DNA from: Gymnopus androsaceus JB14
Taxonomy: Eukaryota; Basidiomycota; Agaricomycetes; Agaricales; Omphalotaceae
Direction of reading: 5' to 3'
DNA: 64,000 nucleotides
Assembly: GCA_009733575.1 (NCBI GenBank)
Contig: ML769462.1
Coordinates: 89,159 to 153,158, forward strand
The notes under the pieces are model-generated. The model was not told the DNA's origin. It saw only the letters and a list, made by a program, of their open reading frames with translations, and did no database searches. Position numbers and translations under genes: made by a program. Positions 36,320 through 48,327 of the stretch are shown piece by piece (position 1 is the first letter of the stretch; the number at the start of each line of letters is the position of its first letter).

Positions 36320-39300
36320 TCGACCATCTGGTCGGCAGCTCTCAACTAGCGCTCGTGAGGACGACGCTCTGGAATCGACATTTGTGCAGAAAGGGGTCAA
36401 GTAATTGGATTAACGCCATCTACTTTATACAGAGGGCAAGAGCTCCTAAAAAGCAATGGTATGCGGTCATAGATGAATGTAGGTATCACAAGAGAGTATC
36501 GACGACAAGAATAACCGAGAGGAACATGAGCGTCTAGAGGAACGGCCTCCTCTCGTACATGACCGCTGTACCACACGAGGAAAGAACGCGCGTGCGTCAC
36601 CCGGGAGTATCTACCGGTATGTCCGCCAAGGCGAGGCGAGCGAACAGTCTATTAACACCCAGATCGCGCGCAATCTATCTGGAACAGGAGAGAGAGATCG
36701 TCACTCGGTCATGCGGAAACGTGCCCTAGTGGGCCCATCACATTTGTAAAGTAGAAATCGGCCGCGGGCTTGTCTAAGCTTAATAACTATCGTGAAGGGT
36801 CTCGCCACGTAACGGCTTTGAATGGAATTTAGTGAGACCGCGTTTATCTCGAGAGGAAAGTGAATGATCCTAAGCAGATAGTTTTTTTTTTCTCTTTCAT
36901 AGAGGCGCGCTAATACTTTCCTCTTTCCAATGCGCTATGATGTATCGAGGTTGACTTAGGTCTGCTTTAAATTATACGGATTCTCCTGCGAATGTTAATG
37001 GGGCGCAGTCACCCTAGCTTCTTCAGGTGTAGTTTATTAATTAATACATTAACAAGCAGTGGATATAAATGGCATCCGCCAGTTACGAAACAAGACAATC
37101 CTGAATGAAGTAGAAAATAGTGATAATCTCTCCCGTCACCTCCACTTAGGAATTAGTGTGCTTCTCTAAGACGCTCGCCACATCATAGACGCACTACATG
37201 GGCAGTGAACTACCACGAATGAGCAGCATGCCTGTCGTAGTTGCCTCGTTTTTCCAACACGGATTTCCTCTCGCACGACTATGTCATGGATCGATTTGTA
37301 CTCGCGCACGTCCTGAATGTATAAAGCCCATACTGAGGCATCAGGCATTTCATCCGCAGTGTCTGAGACCTCACGCGCTACCATTTAGTTCGCCAGTGCT
37401 AAGGAATGTCTATGAGGATCAGGTGTGTTGCGACTTTGGCTGCCTTGGATTGGTAGTGCAGGAGGATATCGAGGCTGCTTTTCGTGCGCAAGAGACATAC
37501 AGACCGCACGCACGAATGCTTCGTAGACAAGACTCGCCCTCGATAAGATCCAAGAGTCATATCTATTGAGTTATCAACCCGGGAGCATAGGGTCGAGTGC
37601 TATCTCCGCTGGCCATTGGCTCAAGAGAATATGTAAAAGATAATAGATCTGCGTCGGGATTTATCTTGAGGTTTCTAGTACCCTGGGCAAATCGCTAATT
37701 TTTGCTCAGTCTTGCCACACGAGTTATTAGACAAGAGATCTCTATAAACTGTGCAGAGAGCAGTAATATGCTGGAGGGCCATTACTGCAGCATACACTAC
37801 ACCGCTTGGAAGAGGATAGTAGCTATAACCTAGCACGCGGATCTTCCTGATGAAGTCCACGCATATGGCTGCCCAATCCATCACGACTTTCCCACAATCT
37901 CCACGTTCGTATATTTTGACGAGCTTGCTGCACAGGTCGGACCATTGGTTATTCCAGGCCATAGCCTATAGAGCGGAGAGAGAAATGCATTTTAACTTAT
38001 CGAGCAGTCAGCGAAGAGTTTCGACTTGAGATCGCAATGAGATGCTTCAGTGGAGGATGCACGTAAACCATGGAGCGACGGCGAATCAGTTTGCCTGTCG
38101 CAGGACGGTCGTCGTATGACGAAGCAACCTGCGTTAAAATGCGAACATATATTTCTAAGCGAAGCGAAAGCGTTATAAATGAATCAGATACCAATTTGCG
38201 GATTGCCAAAACAGGCGCGTAAATCTGCTTCCTTCGGCAACAGGAGCGCAGCAGGCGCGCTAAGGACCAGCGAGAAGGCCTGGAAGTATATCCCCCAATT
38301 CTCGGGCATCACCAGCGATGGAACGTATCATGACACCTTCATTTTCTGCGGCACTATATCACGCCTAGCCATGCCAAACGGTCACACACGTACAGCGTCA
38401 CTGTACATCCAAAAGGATAATTTGAATCCACCTTTACCGGTTCCAGGACTGGTTTTTGAAAAAAGACCTCCAACTGACGTACGCGGAGGTATATTCTGTG
38501 CGAGGAGTCTGAATACACTTCTGCCTTACAAGAGTCGTATTGGAGATAAAATATGATCCATAAAGCGAATGACTCCTGAAAGCCTCTAAATCAGTACCGT
38601 CCTGTAATGTGAAATTGTATGTCCAAATCCGAGGTGGTGAATTTACCTGAATTCTTGCGATGTCTATATTATGGTCTGTAGTCAAAAACGATAACGTAGT
38701 CTTGGATGTATCTGAGAGTGTACACCATCTCGCACTGGCCTGGACATATGGTTCATTTTGGATTCGAATTGCATCACTAAGCAGTTCTGAGTGATCATGA
38801 GCATTTACGGAAGAGCCTGACGCCGCCAGGAACGGACGTCTGGATCAGCACAATTGGCCTCTCGCGAGCGCCAGATTCGTCTAAAAATCGTAGTGATATA
38901 GTCTGTTTAGATGATCCACCACTCCGGCTCTATCACGCAGGAATTCCCTCCGAGAGATTAGAGAGAATCTCGGTTCTAGCGACATAATACTTGAGTGACG
39001 GAAATGAAAGAGGATTAAGTGATGCTCGATATGTAATTTTGAACCTTTGCTATTTCGAATTGTTACAGGAAGGTCTGTTGAGACTGTCACGAGCACTCTC
39101 GCTCATAAAGATGTTATACGATGCATCTCTGGTGGTCCTTGTCATGAGGAGATAGGAGCAGACAGAAAGCGGCAATTAAGCGCTCAGTGAGCAGACGAGG
39201 CGCTATGAAATTTGCGGCGGTATCTTAGCTTCACGAGATAAGGACCGACGTGCGCAGTTATAGTGAGGACCACTGCGATCGCCACACGTCGTGACGCATC

Positions 39301-39391
39301 TCGGTTGTACTTACCTAAGTTCTGAATTCTAGTGCACTTCTAGACGGACTCGATATATATTTCGCTCACGTATAGATCTCCCTACTTTTAC
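36320..39391. other. Gene-poor 3-kb stretch between DUF4419 copies A and B
   Basis: No ORF here has a recognisable domain. Short open stretches (for example 38179-38556 plus and 37675-37962 minus) lack motifs. Near 38527 and 38625 there are short blocks also found at the 5' end of copy B (CAAGAGTCGTATTGGAGATAAAA and AAATCCGAGGTGG), so a badly eroded DUF4419 fragment may be present. The rest is probably old repeat DNA. Confidence 0.5.
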
Positions 39392-40640
39392 CTAGTAGAT
39401 GTTGAAAAGCCCACTCGTTTCGACATTACCGCCGGTCTTACATTGCTCAAGAGTCGTATTGGAGATAAAAGTCAAGAGATCCTTCAATCGTCTATAGGGT
39501 CTAAATCCGAGGTGGAATCCGATTTGTCCATGCGAAAAACGGTCTTGTTCACACCCTGCTGAAAGCTTATAGTAATCACCATGCTGTGTCGATACGCCCA
39601 GACGACGTCTGGATCACCATCCTCACCCAATTCAGTATCTTTGTCAACGCCAACGCAGAAGCCCTACGAGAAAAATTCGTTGCACACGAGGGTAAATTAG
39701 AGCTCGATGTTTTCGAACCTGGTACTCGTCACACGGTTAATTTCGGTAACATGGCTAAACGAATGACGGGGATGATTCGGGAGAACGTGAAGGACGGTGC
39801 CATCTGCGACTGGATTCTTCCAAACTTTAGCACCACGACTAATAACGATCTCATCGTCAGTTCGGTGATAATGATGTCGACGATGAGCCAATTCTTTGAG
39901 TACAAATTCACGACTGGGTGTGGGATCCCTCAGGTTACGCTTGAAGGTACTAGTGAGGATTGGAAGCTGATTCTGGCGAGAATAGAAGAGCTGAAGGGAT
40001 ACGGGAAATACACTACGGCTTGGTACAATCTCCTCAAACCTGTCATCGCCCGCTTCATCTCTGCTTTTGAAGCACCAGATCATCCCGACAATTTAGAATT
40101 CTGGGGAAAAGTTGCATCGGAGGACCACGAAGGAAGCGGTTGCCAACATTTGGATGGTTGGGCAAATGCTTTTTGTGTTTTTGATAGTAGAGGAAAGTGG
40201 ATGGGGCGGGAGCCCGGGGAGGTTTGTCCAGGTCCAAAGCGGTATTCGTTTACTTATTTTTTTTTTGTTGAACTTTAAAGGAGCTACTGGAAACCCACTC
40301 GGACCTCAACAGTCGCGGTGGCCTTGTTCTTGACCGCGTGTTGTACCACAGAGTCGATCTCTGTAACGTTCCTGCCAGCATCGTTGAAGTCAAGATCACG
40401 ATGGCGGCCGGCTCTTTGATACCAGTATGGTCGCTGGGTTAGCGGGGTATCGAGTCTTGAATACCCAGGAGGTTGAGAACGCCTTCTTGAAGCCACTGTC
40501 GGGATGGTGGATGTTTATCAAGCGCAGCCAGGAGTACATCGATAGACCCACCATCGCCGCATTAGAGCAGGAGAAACGTAGCCAGGAGGACATTGATAGA
40601 GCCACTGTCCCCGCATTGGAACAGGAGGAACGCGAATCGT
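39392..40640 (+). pseudogene. DUF4419 copy B, 5'-eroded and frameshifted
   Basis: Similarity to copy C begins near 39392 (GTAGATGTTGAAAAGCCCACTCG); there is no MPIT start codon region. The core is open from about 39586 ([18 protein letters not shown]) to the intron at about 40220-40278. The last exon starts ELLETHSD but loses frame near 40395, before GSLI, and recovers as MVAGLAGYRVLNTQEVE, ending with LEQEERES and TAG at about 40640. Its tail repeats are fewer than in copy D, and the final WWWWFAQ block follows out of frame. Confidence 0.85.
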
Positions 40641-41261
40641 AGAAAGCCAAAATACGGCCATCCAGGCTGGGGCCGAAGGAATGGTGGTGGTGGTTCGCTC
40701 AGTGTTTTTCTGCCACGAATCAGCGCGAGCTAAATCTTCATCCGACCTTCAATTAGCCTTAGCATATCTCATGTTAGTAGCACTGAATTACCTGCTTCAT
40801 TTTCTTGCTTACCCGAACCGGCCTAGAGTGCCACTATAAAGATGTCGGTTTATGAAAACATTACCCGTTTAAGACTAAATGTAAGCCTTCGAGTCACCGC
40901 AGACGAGAAACACGAAAAAAAAGGCAGGTCAGGAATTCGAGAGTGTGTCATTCCAATTCTAGCGGCTACTAGTAGTCAAGCAACGAAGTAAGGTCACGGT
41001 GCTGAGTGTATTTCTTTCGCAGAAGATCGAATTTTGAAGGGCTCTGGTTCCAATTCTCTTGAAGTCAAGAATTAGGCAGAAGCACCGAATTTGTTAGGCG
41101 CACACGTGTGAAAATTTTGGCACTTATATCTACAGCAGCATGATAATTTTGAGATATAGAACGTAAGGTCATAGTAGAAGCTGATGCATGCCTCGGCAGC
41201 CTCGAGTTGTTGCCTTTTCCATTTGAAGGTGTATAATGAGTCGCCTATGCTTAAGTGACTT
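40641..41261. other. Duplication-unit spacer after copy B
   Basis: Continues the DUF4419 3' flank shared by copies C and D (CCGAACCGGCCTAGAGTGCCAC). At 41093-41130 it holds a short remnant of the ADE17 promoter (GAATTTGTTAGGCGCACAC), then a block shared with 43940-44030 (TTTTGAGATATAGAAC). The ADE17 exons present behind copy C are deleted here. Confidence 0.7.
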
Positions 41262-41365
41262 CAGGAAGTCTAGAACATATAATGAATCCTCGGGCCGCAT
41301 GAGACACGACTCAATCTACATAAATAGGAGCCAAATCGACTCCCTTTCTTTCCTTTCGCCTCACC
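41262..41365 (+). promoter_or_regulatory. Conserved DUF4419 core promoter (copy C)
   Basis: CCGCATGAGACACGACTCAA, then a TATA-like TACATAAATAGG, CCAAATCGACTCC and a pyrimidine tract directly before ATG. It is nearly identical to 44035-44117 (copy D). The CGACTC at 41337-41342 is the paralogous empty site of the large transposon. Confidence 0.8.
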
Positions 41366-42821
41366 ATGCCTATCACATTCTATCCTTCATCCAAGAAATT
41401 GACTCCTTACGTGGACGTTGAAGAGCCCACTCGTTCCGAAATTGTCGACTCTTATACATTGCTCAAGAGTTGTATTAAAGATCCAAGTCTAGAAGTCCTT
41501 CAGTCGTCTATCGGGTCTAAATCCGACAATGGAGGTGGAATACGATTTGTCCACGCAAAAAACGGTCTTGTTCACACCCTAGTGAAAGCCTATAGCAATC
41601 ACCATGCCGTGTCGATACGCCCAGACGACGTCTGGATCGCCATCCTTACCCAATTCAACATCTTCGTCAACGCCAACGCAGAGGCTTTACGAGATAAATT
41701 TGTGGCGCACGAGGATAAATTAGAGCTCGAGGTTTTCGAACCAACTGGTACTCGTTACACGGTTGATTTTGGTGACATGACTAAACGAATGACGGGGATG
41801 ATTCGGGAGAACGTGAAGGACGGTGCCATCTGCGACTGGATCCTTCCCAACTTTAGCACCACGACTAATAACGATCTCATCGTCAGTTCGGTGATAATGA
41901 TGTCGACGATGAGTCAATTCTTTTCTTTCCAATTTATAACTGGGTGCGGGATTCCTCAGGTCACACTTGAAGGTAGTAGTGAGGATTGGAAGTTGATTCT
42001 GACGAGAATAGAAGAGCTGAAGGGATACGGGAAACACACTACGGCTTGGTACAATCTCCTCAAACCTGTCATCTCCCGCTTCATCTCTGCTTTTGAAGCA
42101 CCAGATCATCCCGACAATTTGGAATTCTGGGGCAAAGTTGCGTCGGAAGACCACGAGGGAAGCGGTTGTCCCGATTTGGGAGGTTGGGTAAATGCCTTTT
42201 GTGTGTTTGATAAGAAGGGAGATTGGTTGGGACGAGAGCCCGGGGAGGTATGTCCGTGTCCAAAGCGATATTCGTTTACTTATTTTACTTCGTTGAACTT
42301 TAAAGGAGCTACTGGAAACCCACTCGGACCTCAACAGTCGCGGTGGCCTTGTTCTTGACCGCGTGTTGTACCACAGAGTTGATCTCTATGACATTCCTAC
42401 CAGCATTGTTTCCGTCAATATCAAGCTGAATGATTCCGGCCAGCTCTTTGATACCAGTATGGTCGCTGGGTTAGTGGGATATCAAGTCTCGAATACCGAG
42501 GAGGTAGAGAACGCTTTGTTGAAGCCATTGTCGGGATGGTGGATGTTTATCAAGCGCAGCCAGGAGGACATTGATAGCCTCACCGTCACCGCATTGGAAC
42601 AAGAGAAACGCAGCCGGGAGGACATTGATAAAGCCACTGTCACAGCATTGGAACAGGAGAAACGCAGCCAGAAGATATGCAGCTGTTCAAAAACTAGCAC
42701 TTCAAAAATGTTACATACGCTCCTATTCAGTTGCTACTCAGTTGATTCAATCGCTACAGCCCACAGAATGAATGTCTGCGTCACTGCAGCAATACGAAGT
42801 GCTAGTTTGGAACAGCTGTGA
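41366..42821 (+). pseudogene. DUF4419 copy C, C-terminus changed by a 139-bp insertion
   Basis: Exon 1 is 41366-42247 and exon 2 starts at 42306 (GTATGT ... TTAAAG intron). It encodes the full DUF4419 core ([40 protein letters not shown]) and the C-terminal lobe ([24 protein letters not shown]). The tail of [12 protein letters not shown] repeats is interrupted at 42680 by an inverted-repeat insert. The ORF then runs through the insert to TGA at 42821, replacing the usual basic/Trp tail, which lies out of reach at 42822-42954. The protein could still be made with a foreign tail. The molecular function of DUF4419 is unknown. Confidence 0.85.
42680..42818. mobile_element. 139-bp inverted-repeat insert (mini-MITE)
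   Basis: Begins CAGCTGTTCAAAAACTAGCA and ends with the near-perfect inverse (TGCTAGTTTGGAACAGCTG), giving an imperfect TIR of about 23 bp. Copy D has no such block between repeat units. I see no clear target duplication, because the flanks are slightly altered. CAG termini are common in hAT elements, but the superfamily is not settled. Confidence 0.8.
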
Positions 42822-42954
42822 TAGAGCCACTGTCCCCGCATTGGAACAGGAGAAATGGGAATCACAGACAGCCAAGGTCCGACGATCCAGGCTGAAGAAA
42901 TGGTGGTGGTGGTTCGCTCAGTGTTCGCGAGCTAAATCTTCATCCGACCTTTAA

Positions 42955-43376
42955 TCAGCATCAGCATCTCTCATGTTTACTCAGTAGCAAATTACCTGCT
43001 TCATTTACTTGCTTACCCGAACCGGCCTAGAGTGCCACCATAAGCCACCATAAAGATGTCGTTTTAGACTAAGTGTAAGCCTCCGAGTCACCACGGACGA
43101 GAAACACGAAAAAATGGCAGGTCAGGAATTCGAAAAAAATGGCAGGTGATTTCTTGTTCTCGTTCTCCTTCCAGTCCAATGTTTTAGCAATGCAGTTCGA
43201 GGAGAGTGCTAGTCCGAGTCATTTGCATATGTGGATGATGAAGTTCTAGAGACTAGCCAAACAAGGAAGGAAGAATTGAGCAGAATAAAACTGCTTTGAC
43301 GGACCTGATCAAGACGAATTTGTTAGGCGCGCACACGCGTGAAATTTTTCAGCGCTTATATCTCTTCTCCTCCTCA
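42955..43376. other. Shared 3' flank of DUF4419 plus duplicated ADE17 promoter
   Basis: Parallels 45561-45943 block for block: GCATCTCTCATGTTTACTCA, CCGAACCGGCCTAGAGTGCC, then GTTAGGCGCGCACACGCGTG before ATG 43377. This shows that the duplication unit ran from DUF4419 into ADE17. Confidence 0.85.
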
Positions 43377-43556
43377 ATGTCGAAACCTATCGGTACGCAT
43401 CGCAATGTACAATTGTCATGCTCTAAATCTAAAGTGTGCTTTTTGCAGCTCTATTATTAGTATACGATAAAGCCAACTTCTAATCGAGTTCGCCCAAGGC
43501 TTGGAAGCTGCAGGCGTGCGGCTACTGGGCTCAGGCGGAACTGCAAAAAAAATCAG
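43377..43556 (+). pseudogene. Duplicated 5' fragment of ADE17 (exon 1, intron 1, part of exon 2)
   Basis: ATG and the five codons MSKPI, the same 5' splice site GTACGC, the intron, and exon 2 coding for the FAQGLEAAG and [11 protein letters not shown] regions. It is almost identical to 45944-46127, then stops abruptly at AATCAG (43556) where the true gene continues to GEAGIPIG. The frame is slightly damaged (ANF/LIEF region). No catalytic part is present. Confidence 0.9.
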
Positions 43557-43960
43557 AGCACATACTACGCCTACAGCTAAAACGGTCAGTGGGGAAGGCT
43601 TTAAGTTGGTAGCCAAATGTAAGCGCTCGGGAGAGGTCTCCTTCATCCGAATTTGTTGTTTATGATCATCTCCCTCAGATTACCAACAGGGGATCTGCTG
43701 GTTCGATATCATCTCTAGAAGATCTGTACCGCAAACTGTGAGCATAGCTTGAGCTTGAACAGATACTCAAAAGATGCTCAGCCACACATACCCCTAAGTT
43801 CATCGAACCAGTTGACCATCTTCTGTCTGAGCTGATGCCTGTATTCGAGGGAGGCACTGAGCGTTTGCAGTCAGAAATTGAAAGGCGACGTGAAAAAATA
43901 GTACATGACGCTGTGGATGCATTCGATGCTGTACAGCAGTGTAAGAATTTTGAGATATAG
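43557..43960 (+). pseudogene. Decayed gene fragment related to 7553-7800
   Basis: Directly follows the broken ADE17 duplicate. It has short open pieces such as LLSELMPVFEGGTERLQSEI followed by a charged helix-like stretch and VQQCKNFEI before a stop. Parallel blocks occur upstream of LIG4 (see 7553-7800). The family was not recognised. Confidence 0.5.
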
Positions 43961-44117
43961 AACAAGCTAGAACAACTCATAACAGAGACTGATGCATGCA
44001 AGATGCATGCCTCGAGTTGTTGCTTTTTCCATAGTCAATCCTCGGGCCGCATGAGACACGACTCAATCTACATAAATAGGAGCCAAATCAACTCCCTTTC
44101 TTTCCTTTCGCCTCACC

Positions 44118-45560
44118 ATGCCTATCACATTTTATCCTTCATCCAAAAAACTAACTCCTTACGTTTACGTGGACCTCAAAAACCCAAACAGTCGCTCGGA
44201 AATCTCCGCAACCTACACATTGCTCATGCAATGTATGAGAAATGGAAGTCTTGAAGTCCTTCAGTCGTCTATCGGGTCTAAACCCGACAACGACGATGGG
44301 ATGCGCTTCGAACACGCAAACAACGGTCTTGTTCACACCCTCGTGAAAGCCTACAGCAATCACCATGCCGTGTCGATACGCCCAGACGACGTCTGGATTG
44401 CCATCCTCACCCAATTCAGTATCTTCGTCAACGCCAATGCAGAAGCTCTACGGGAGAAATTCGTTGCACACGAGGGTCAAATAGAGCTCCAGGTTACCGA
44501 ACCATTTGGTAATACTCGTCATACGGCTGATTTTGGTGAGATGGCTAAACGAATGACGGGGAAGATTCGGGAGAACGTGAAGGACGGTGCTATCTGCGAC
44601 TGGATTCTTCCACAGTTTAGCACCACGACGAATAACGATCTCATCGTCAGCTCGGTGATAATGATGTCGACGATGAGCCAATTCTTTAGGTTCAAATTCC
44701 TGACTGCGTGTGGCATTCCTCAAGTTACACTTGAAGGTACTACTGAAGATTGGAAGTTGATTCTGGCGAGAATAGAAGAGCTAAAGGGATACGGGAAATA
44801 CACTACGGCTTGGTACAATCTCCTCAAACCTGTCATCTCTCGCCTCATCTCTGCTTTTGAAGCACCAGATCATCCCGACAATCTGAAATTCTGGGGCAAT
44901 GTTGCATCGGAGGACCATGAGGGAAGCGGCAGTCCCACTTTGAAAGGTTGGGCAAATGCTTTCTGTGTTTTTGGTGAGAAGGGGAATTGGTTGGGACGGG
45001 AGCCCGGGGAGGTATGTCCGAGTCCAATTTTATTTATTTATTTTTGTTGAACTTTACTGATGAAGGAGTTGCGGGAGACCTACTCGGACCTTAAGCCTCG
45101 CCTTGTTCTTGACAGCGTGTCGTATCATAGCGTTGCCCTCTGTGATATTCCTGCCAGCATCATTTCCGTCGATGTCAAGTTGGATGATAATGGCGAGCTC
45201 TTTGATACCACTATGGTTGCCGGGTTAGTGGGGTATCAGGTCACCGATACCGAGGAGGTGAAGACTGCTTTGTTGAAGCCATTTTCGGGATGGTGGATGT
45301 TTATCAAGCGCAGCCAGGAGGAAATTGGTAGCCTCACCGTCACCGCCTTGGAACAGGAGAAACGCAGCCAGGATAAAGCCACTGTCACCGCATTGGAACA
45401 GGAGAAACGCAGCCAGGAGGACATTGATAAAGCCACTGCCCCCGCATTGGAACAGGAGAAACGGGAATCACAGACAGCTAAGGTCCGACGATCCAGGCTG
45501 AAGAAATGGTGGTGGTGGTTCGCTCAGTGTTCGCGAGCTAAATCTTCATCCGACCTTTAA
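44118..45560 (+). CDS. DUF4419 protein copy D, intact, 462 aa
   Basis: Exon 1 is 44118-45011; the intron 45012-45065 is GT-AG; exon 2 is 45066-45560. DUF4419 core: [66 protein letters not shown], then FEAPDHPDN. The second exon carries the C-terminal lobe ([23 protein letters not shown]) and a tail of three near-perfect repeats of the type [18 protein letters not shown], predicted helical, ending in a basic/Trp cluster ([14 protein letters not shown]). The family is common and expanded in basidiomycetes; its molecular role is unknown. The promoter with TACATAAATAGG lies directly upstream. It is the only copy of the four with no damage, so probably the functional one. Confidence 0.93.
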
Positions 45561-45943
45561 ACAGCATCAGCATCTCTCATGTTTACTCAGTAGCAAATTA
45601 CCTGCTTCATTTACTTGCTTACCCGAACCGGCCTAGAGTGCCACCATAAAGATGTCGTTTTTGACTAAGTATAAGCCTCCGAGTCACCACGGACGAGAAA
45701 CACAAAAAAATGGCAGTCAGGAATTCGAAATAATTGAACCAGCTGATTTCTTGTTCTCGTTCTCCTTCCAGTCCAATTTCTCAGCAGTGCAGTCTGGAAG
45801 AGTGCTAGTTCGAGTCATTCTAGGGCATGATGGAGTTCTAAACAAGGAAGAAAAACTGCTTTGACGACTGATCAGACGAATTTGTTAGGCGCGCACACGC
45901 GTGAAATTTTTCGGCGCTTATATCTCTTCCTCCTCCCAATTCA
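45561..45943. promoter_or_regulatory. DUF4419-D 3' flank and ADE17 promoter
   Basis: The distal part (GTTAGGCGCGCACACGCGTG, then a pyrimidine-rich leader) precedes ADE17 and is repeated upstream of its truncated copy at 43316-43376, so it is likely the ADE17 promoter. The short palindrome GCGCGCACACGCG is conserved in both. Confidence 0.6.
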
Positions 45944-48118
45944 ATGTCGAAACCTATCGGTACGCATCGCAATGTACAATTGCCATGTTCTGAATTTAAA
46001 GCGTGCTTTTTGTAGCTCTATTATCAGTCTACGATAAAGCGAACCTAATCGAGTTCGCCCAAGGCTTGGAAGCTGCAGGCGTCCGGCTACTGGGCTCAGG
46101 TGGAACTGCGAAAAAAATCAGGGAAGCTGGCATTCCCATTGGGTGAGCTTCCCGCTACTTCAGTGCTACCCAATTGTTGAGCAGGTCCTTTCAGCGATGT
46201 TTCTGATATAACCAATGCCCCGGAGATGCTCGGAGGCAGAGTCAAGACGCTTCATCCTGCCGTTCATGGAGGTATGATCATATTCATGAAGTTGAATCTA
46301 TGCTGATATCGAAGACAGGAATTCTTTCAAGAACTATTGCCTCTGATCAAGCAGATCTCAAGGCCCAAAACATTGAACCGATCTCCATCGTCGTCTGCAA
46401 CTTGTACCCTTTCACCTCTACCATCTCTCAACCCAACTGTACTCTAGCAGATGCTGTAGAAGAGATCGATATAGGCGGAGTAACCCTTTTGCGTGCAGCG
46501 GCCAAGAACCATGAACGCGTCTCTGTGCTCTCCGATCCTGCCGATTACACCGAGTTTTTGGAGGCTTGGAAGGACGGCAAGGGTGATGTCGGACAGCCAA
46601 TTCGCAGTAAACTGGCTCTCAAGGCGTTTGAGATGACAGCAAAATACGACGATGCGATCAGTGGGTATTTCCGCGAGCAGTATGCTTCGGGAGATTTGCC
46701 ACAAGAAAAGCTCGCTGGACCAGTTCAGAGGATTCCTCTGAGGTACGGTGCCAACCCACATCAAAAACCTGCTCAGGCATTTGTCACTGAAGGAAAGCTG
46801 CCGTTCAAAGGTTTGGTCTTCCCTGATACTCAAGTTTGTTCAATGCTAATACTCCCGCTGCTTTAGCACTATGCGGTTCCCCTGGTTATATCAACCTTTT
46901 GGACGCCCTCAATTCATATGCTTTGGTCAAAGAGTTGCAAGAAGCGCTCAATCTCCCTGCTGCTGCATCGTTCAAGCACGTATCACCAGCCGGTGCTGCC
47001 GTTGGAATTGAACTGGACGATGTTGAGAAAAAGGTTTATGGAGTCGACGATCTAAAGGAGCCACTTACTCCTTTGGCTTGCGCGTATGCTCGTGCTCGAG
47101 GCGCGTTTCAACGTTGCACCTTCCGAGCTGCTTAATAATGTTTTTACAGGTGCGGACAGAATGTCTTCCTTTGGTGATTTCATTGCGCTTTCTGCGCCTT
47201 GTGATCTCGCTACTGCGAAAATCATCTCCCGGGAAGTGTCAGATGGTATCATTGCTCCAGGATATTCGCCTGAAGCTCTCGATGTACTCAGCAAGAAGAA
47301 AGGTGGAAAATATTGTGTGCTTGAGGTACGTAGTAGACTCCCAACCCATTTCTCAGTACCAACGTCATTTCATTATTCTAGATTGATCCTAGTTATGAGC
47401 CCCCTGAAGTTGAAACCAAACAAGTGTTCGGAATTTCCCTTCAGCAAAGGCGTAATAACTCCAAGATCGATGCTTCATTGTTTGAGAACATCGTCACCAA
47501 GGAGAAACAAGTACGCATATGCGAATGCTTTTCGTTCTTCATGCTGATTCCCCTTCATCTAGCTGTCCTTCATCTGCTCAGACGGATCTTATCTTGGCCA
47601 CTCTAGCTCTAAAATACACCCAGTCAAACAGCGTCGCATACGCTCTTCACGGGGCTATAATCGGTCTCGGGGCTGGTCAACAGTCTCGTATCCACTGCAC
47701 CCGGCTGGCTGGAGGTAAAGCTGACCTTTGGTGGCTGCGCCACCACCCACGCGTTCTTGCCCTACCATTCAAGAAAGGCGTCAAGCGTGCGGAGAAGGCT
47801 AACGCCATTGATCTTTTCGTTGGCGGCGAAACACTCAGAGGGTGGAGAAAAGGAACAGTGGGAGAGTCTCTTTCGAGAGTCAAGTGGACAGCTTGACCGA
47901 CGAGGAGAAGAAAGAGTGGGCGAGCAAGCTCGAAGGGAGTGTCATGTTCGAGTGACGCTTTCTTCCCCTTCCCTGATAACGTGCATCGTGCTAGGAAGAG
48001 CGGTGTGAAATATCTCGCGGCTCCGAGCGGAAGCGTGATGGACGCAGAGTGTATCAAGGCTGCAGACGAGCACGGAATAGTCTTCGCTCATACCTCGTTG
48101 AGATTGTTCCACCATTAA
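45944..48118 (+). CDS. ADE17: Bifunctional AICAR transformylase / IMP cyclohydrolase
   Basis: Catalyses the last two steps of de novo IMP synthesis (AICAR to FAICAR to IMP) in the cytosol. The N-terminal MGS-like cyclohydrolase part: [52 protein letters not shown]. The transformylase part: [60 protein letters not shown]-like [31 protein letters not shown], and [11 protein letters not shown] with RLFHH at the end. There are at least seven introns; 47101-47149 is GC-AG. The last exon shows three apparent one-base insertions, near 47831, 47895 and 47938, which together restore frame. In an essential gene this suggests assembly error; otherwise the copy is a pseudogene. Its 5' end is duplicated at 43377. 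Confidence 0.93.
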
Positions 48119-48327
48119 AAGTTTCGTCGTACCACATTGACAACTGTAAACTTAATAGCGGGCCTAGTCTTGGTGGCTAGAATTAACGAGATTGAAAATT
48201 TGAAGGCCTGTTGCAGTCGAGTTGCAGTGATGGTAAAGCTGTGGTAAAGAAATAATTTTATGGCGCCACTTTATTTTTCTAGTTTTCGAAATAAAACAGC
48301 TTGCTCCCTGCATCTTCTGTTCCTTCA

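Noticed and set aside
36320..39391. Several ORFs of 60-125 codons as genes
   Set aside because: They overlap on both strands, have no recognisable motif and no convincing splice or start context.
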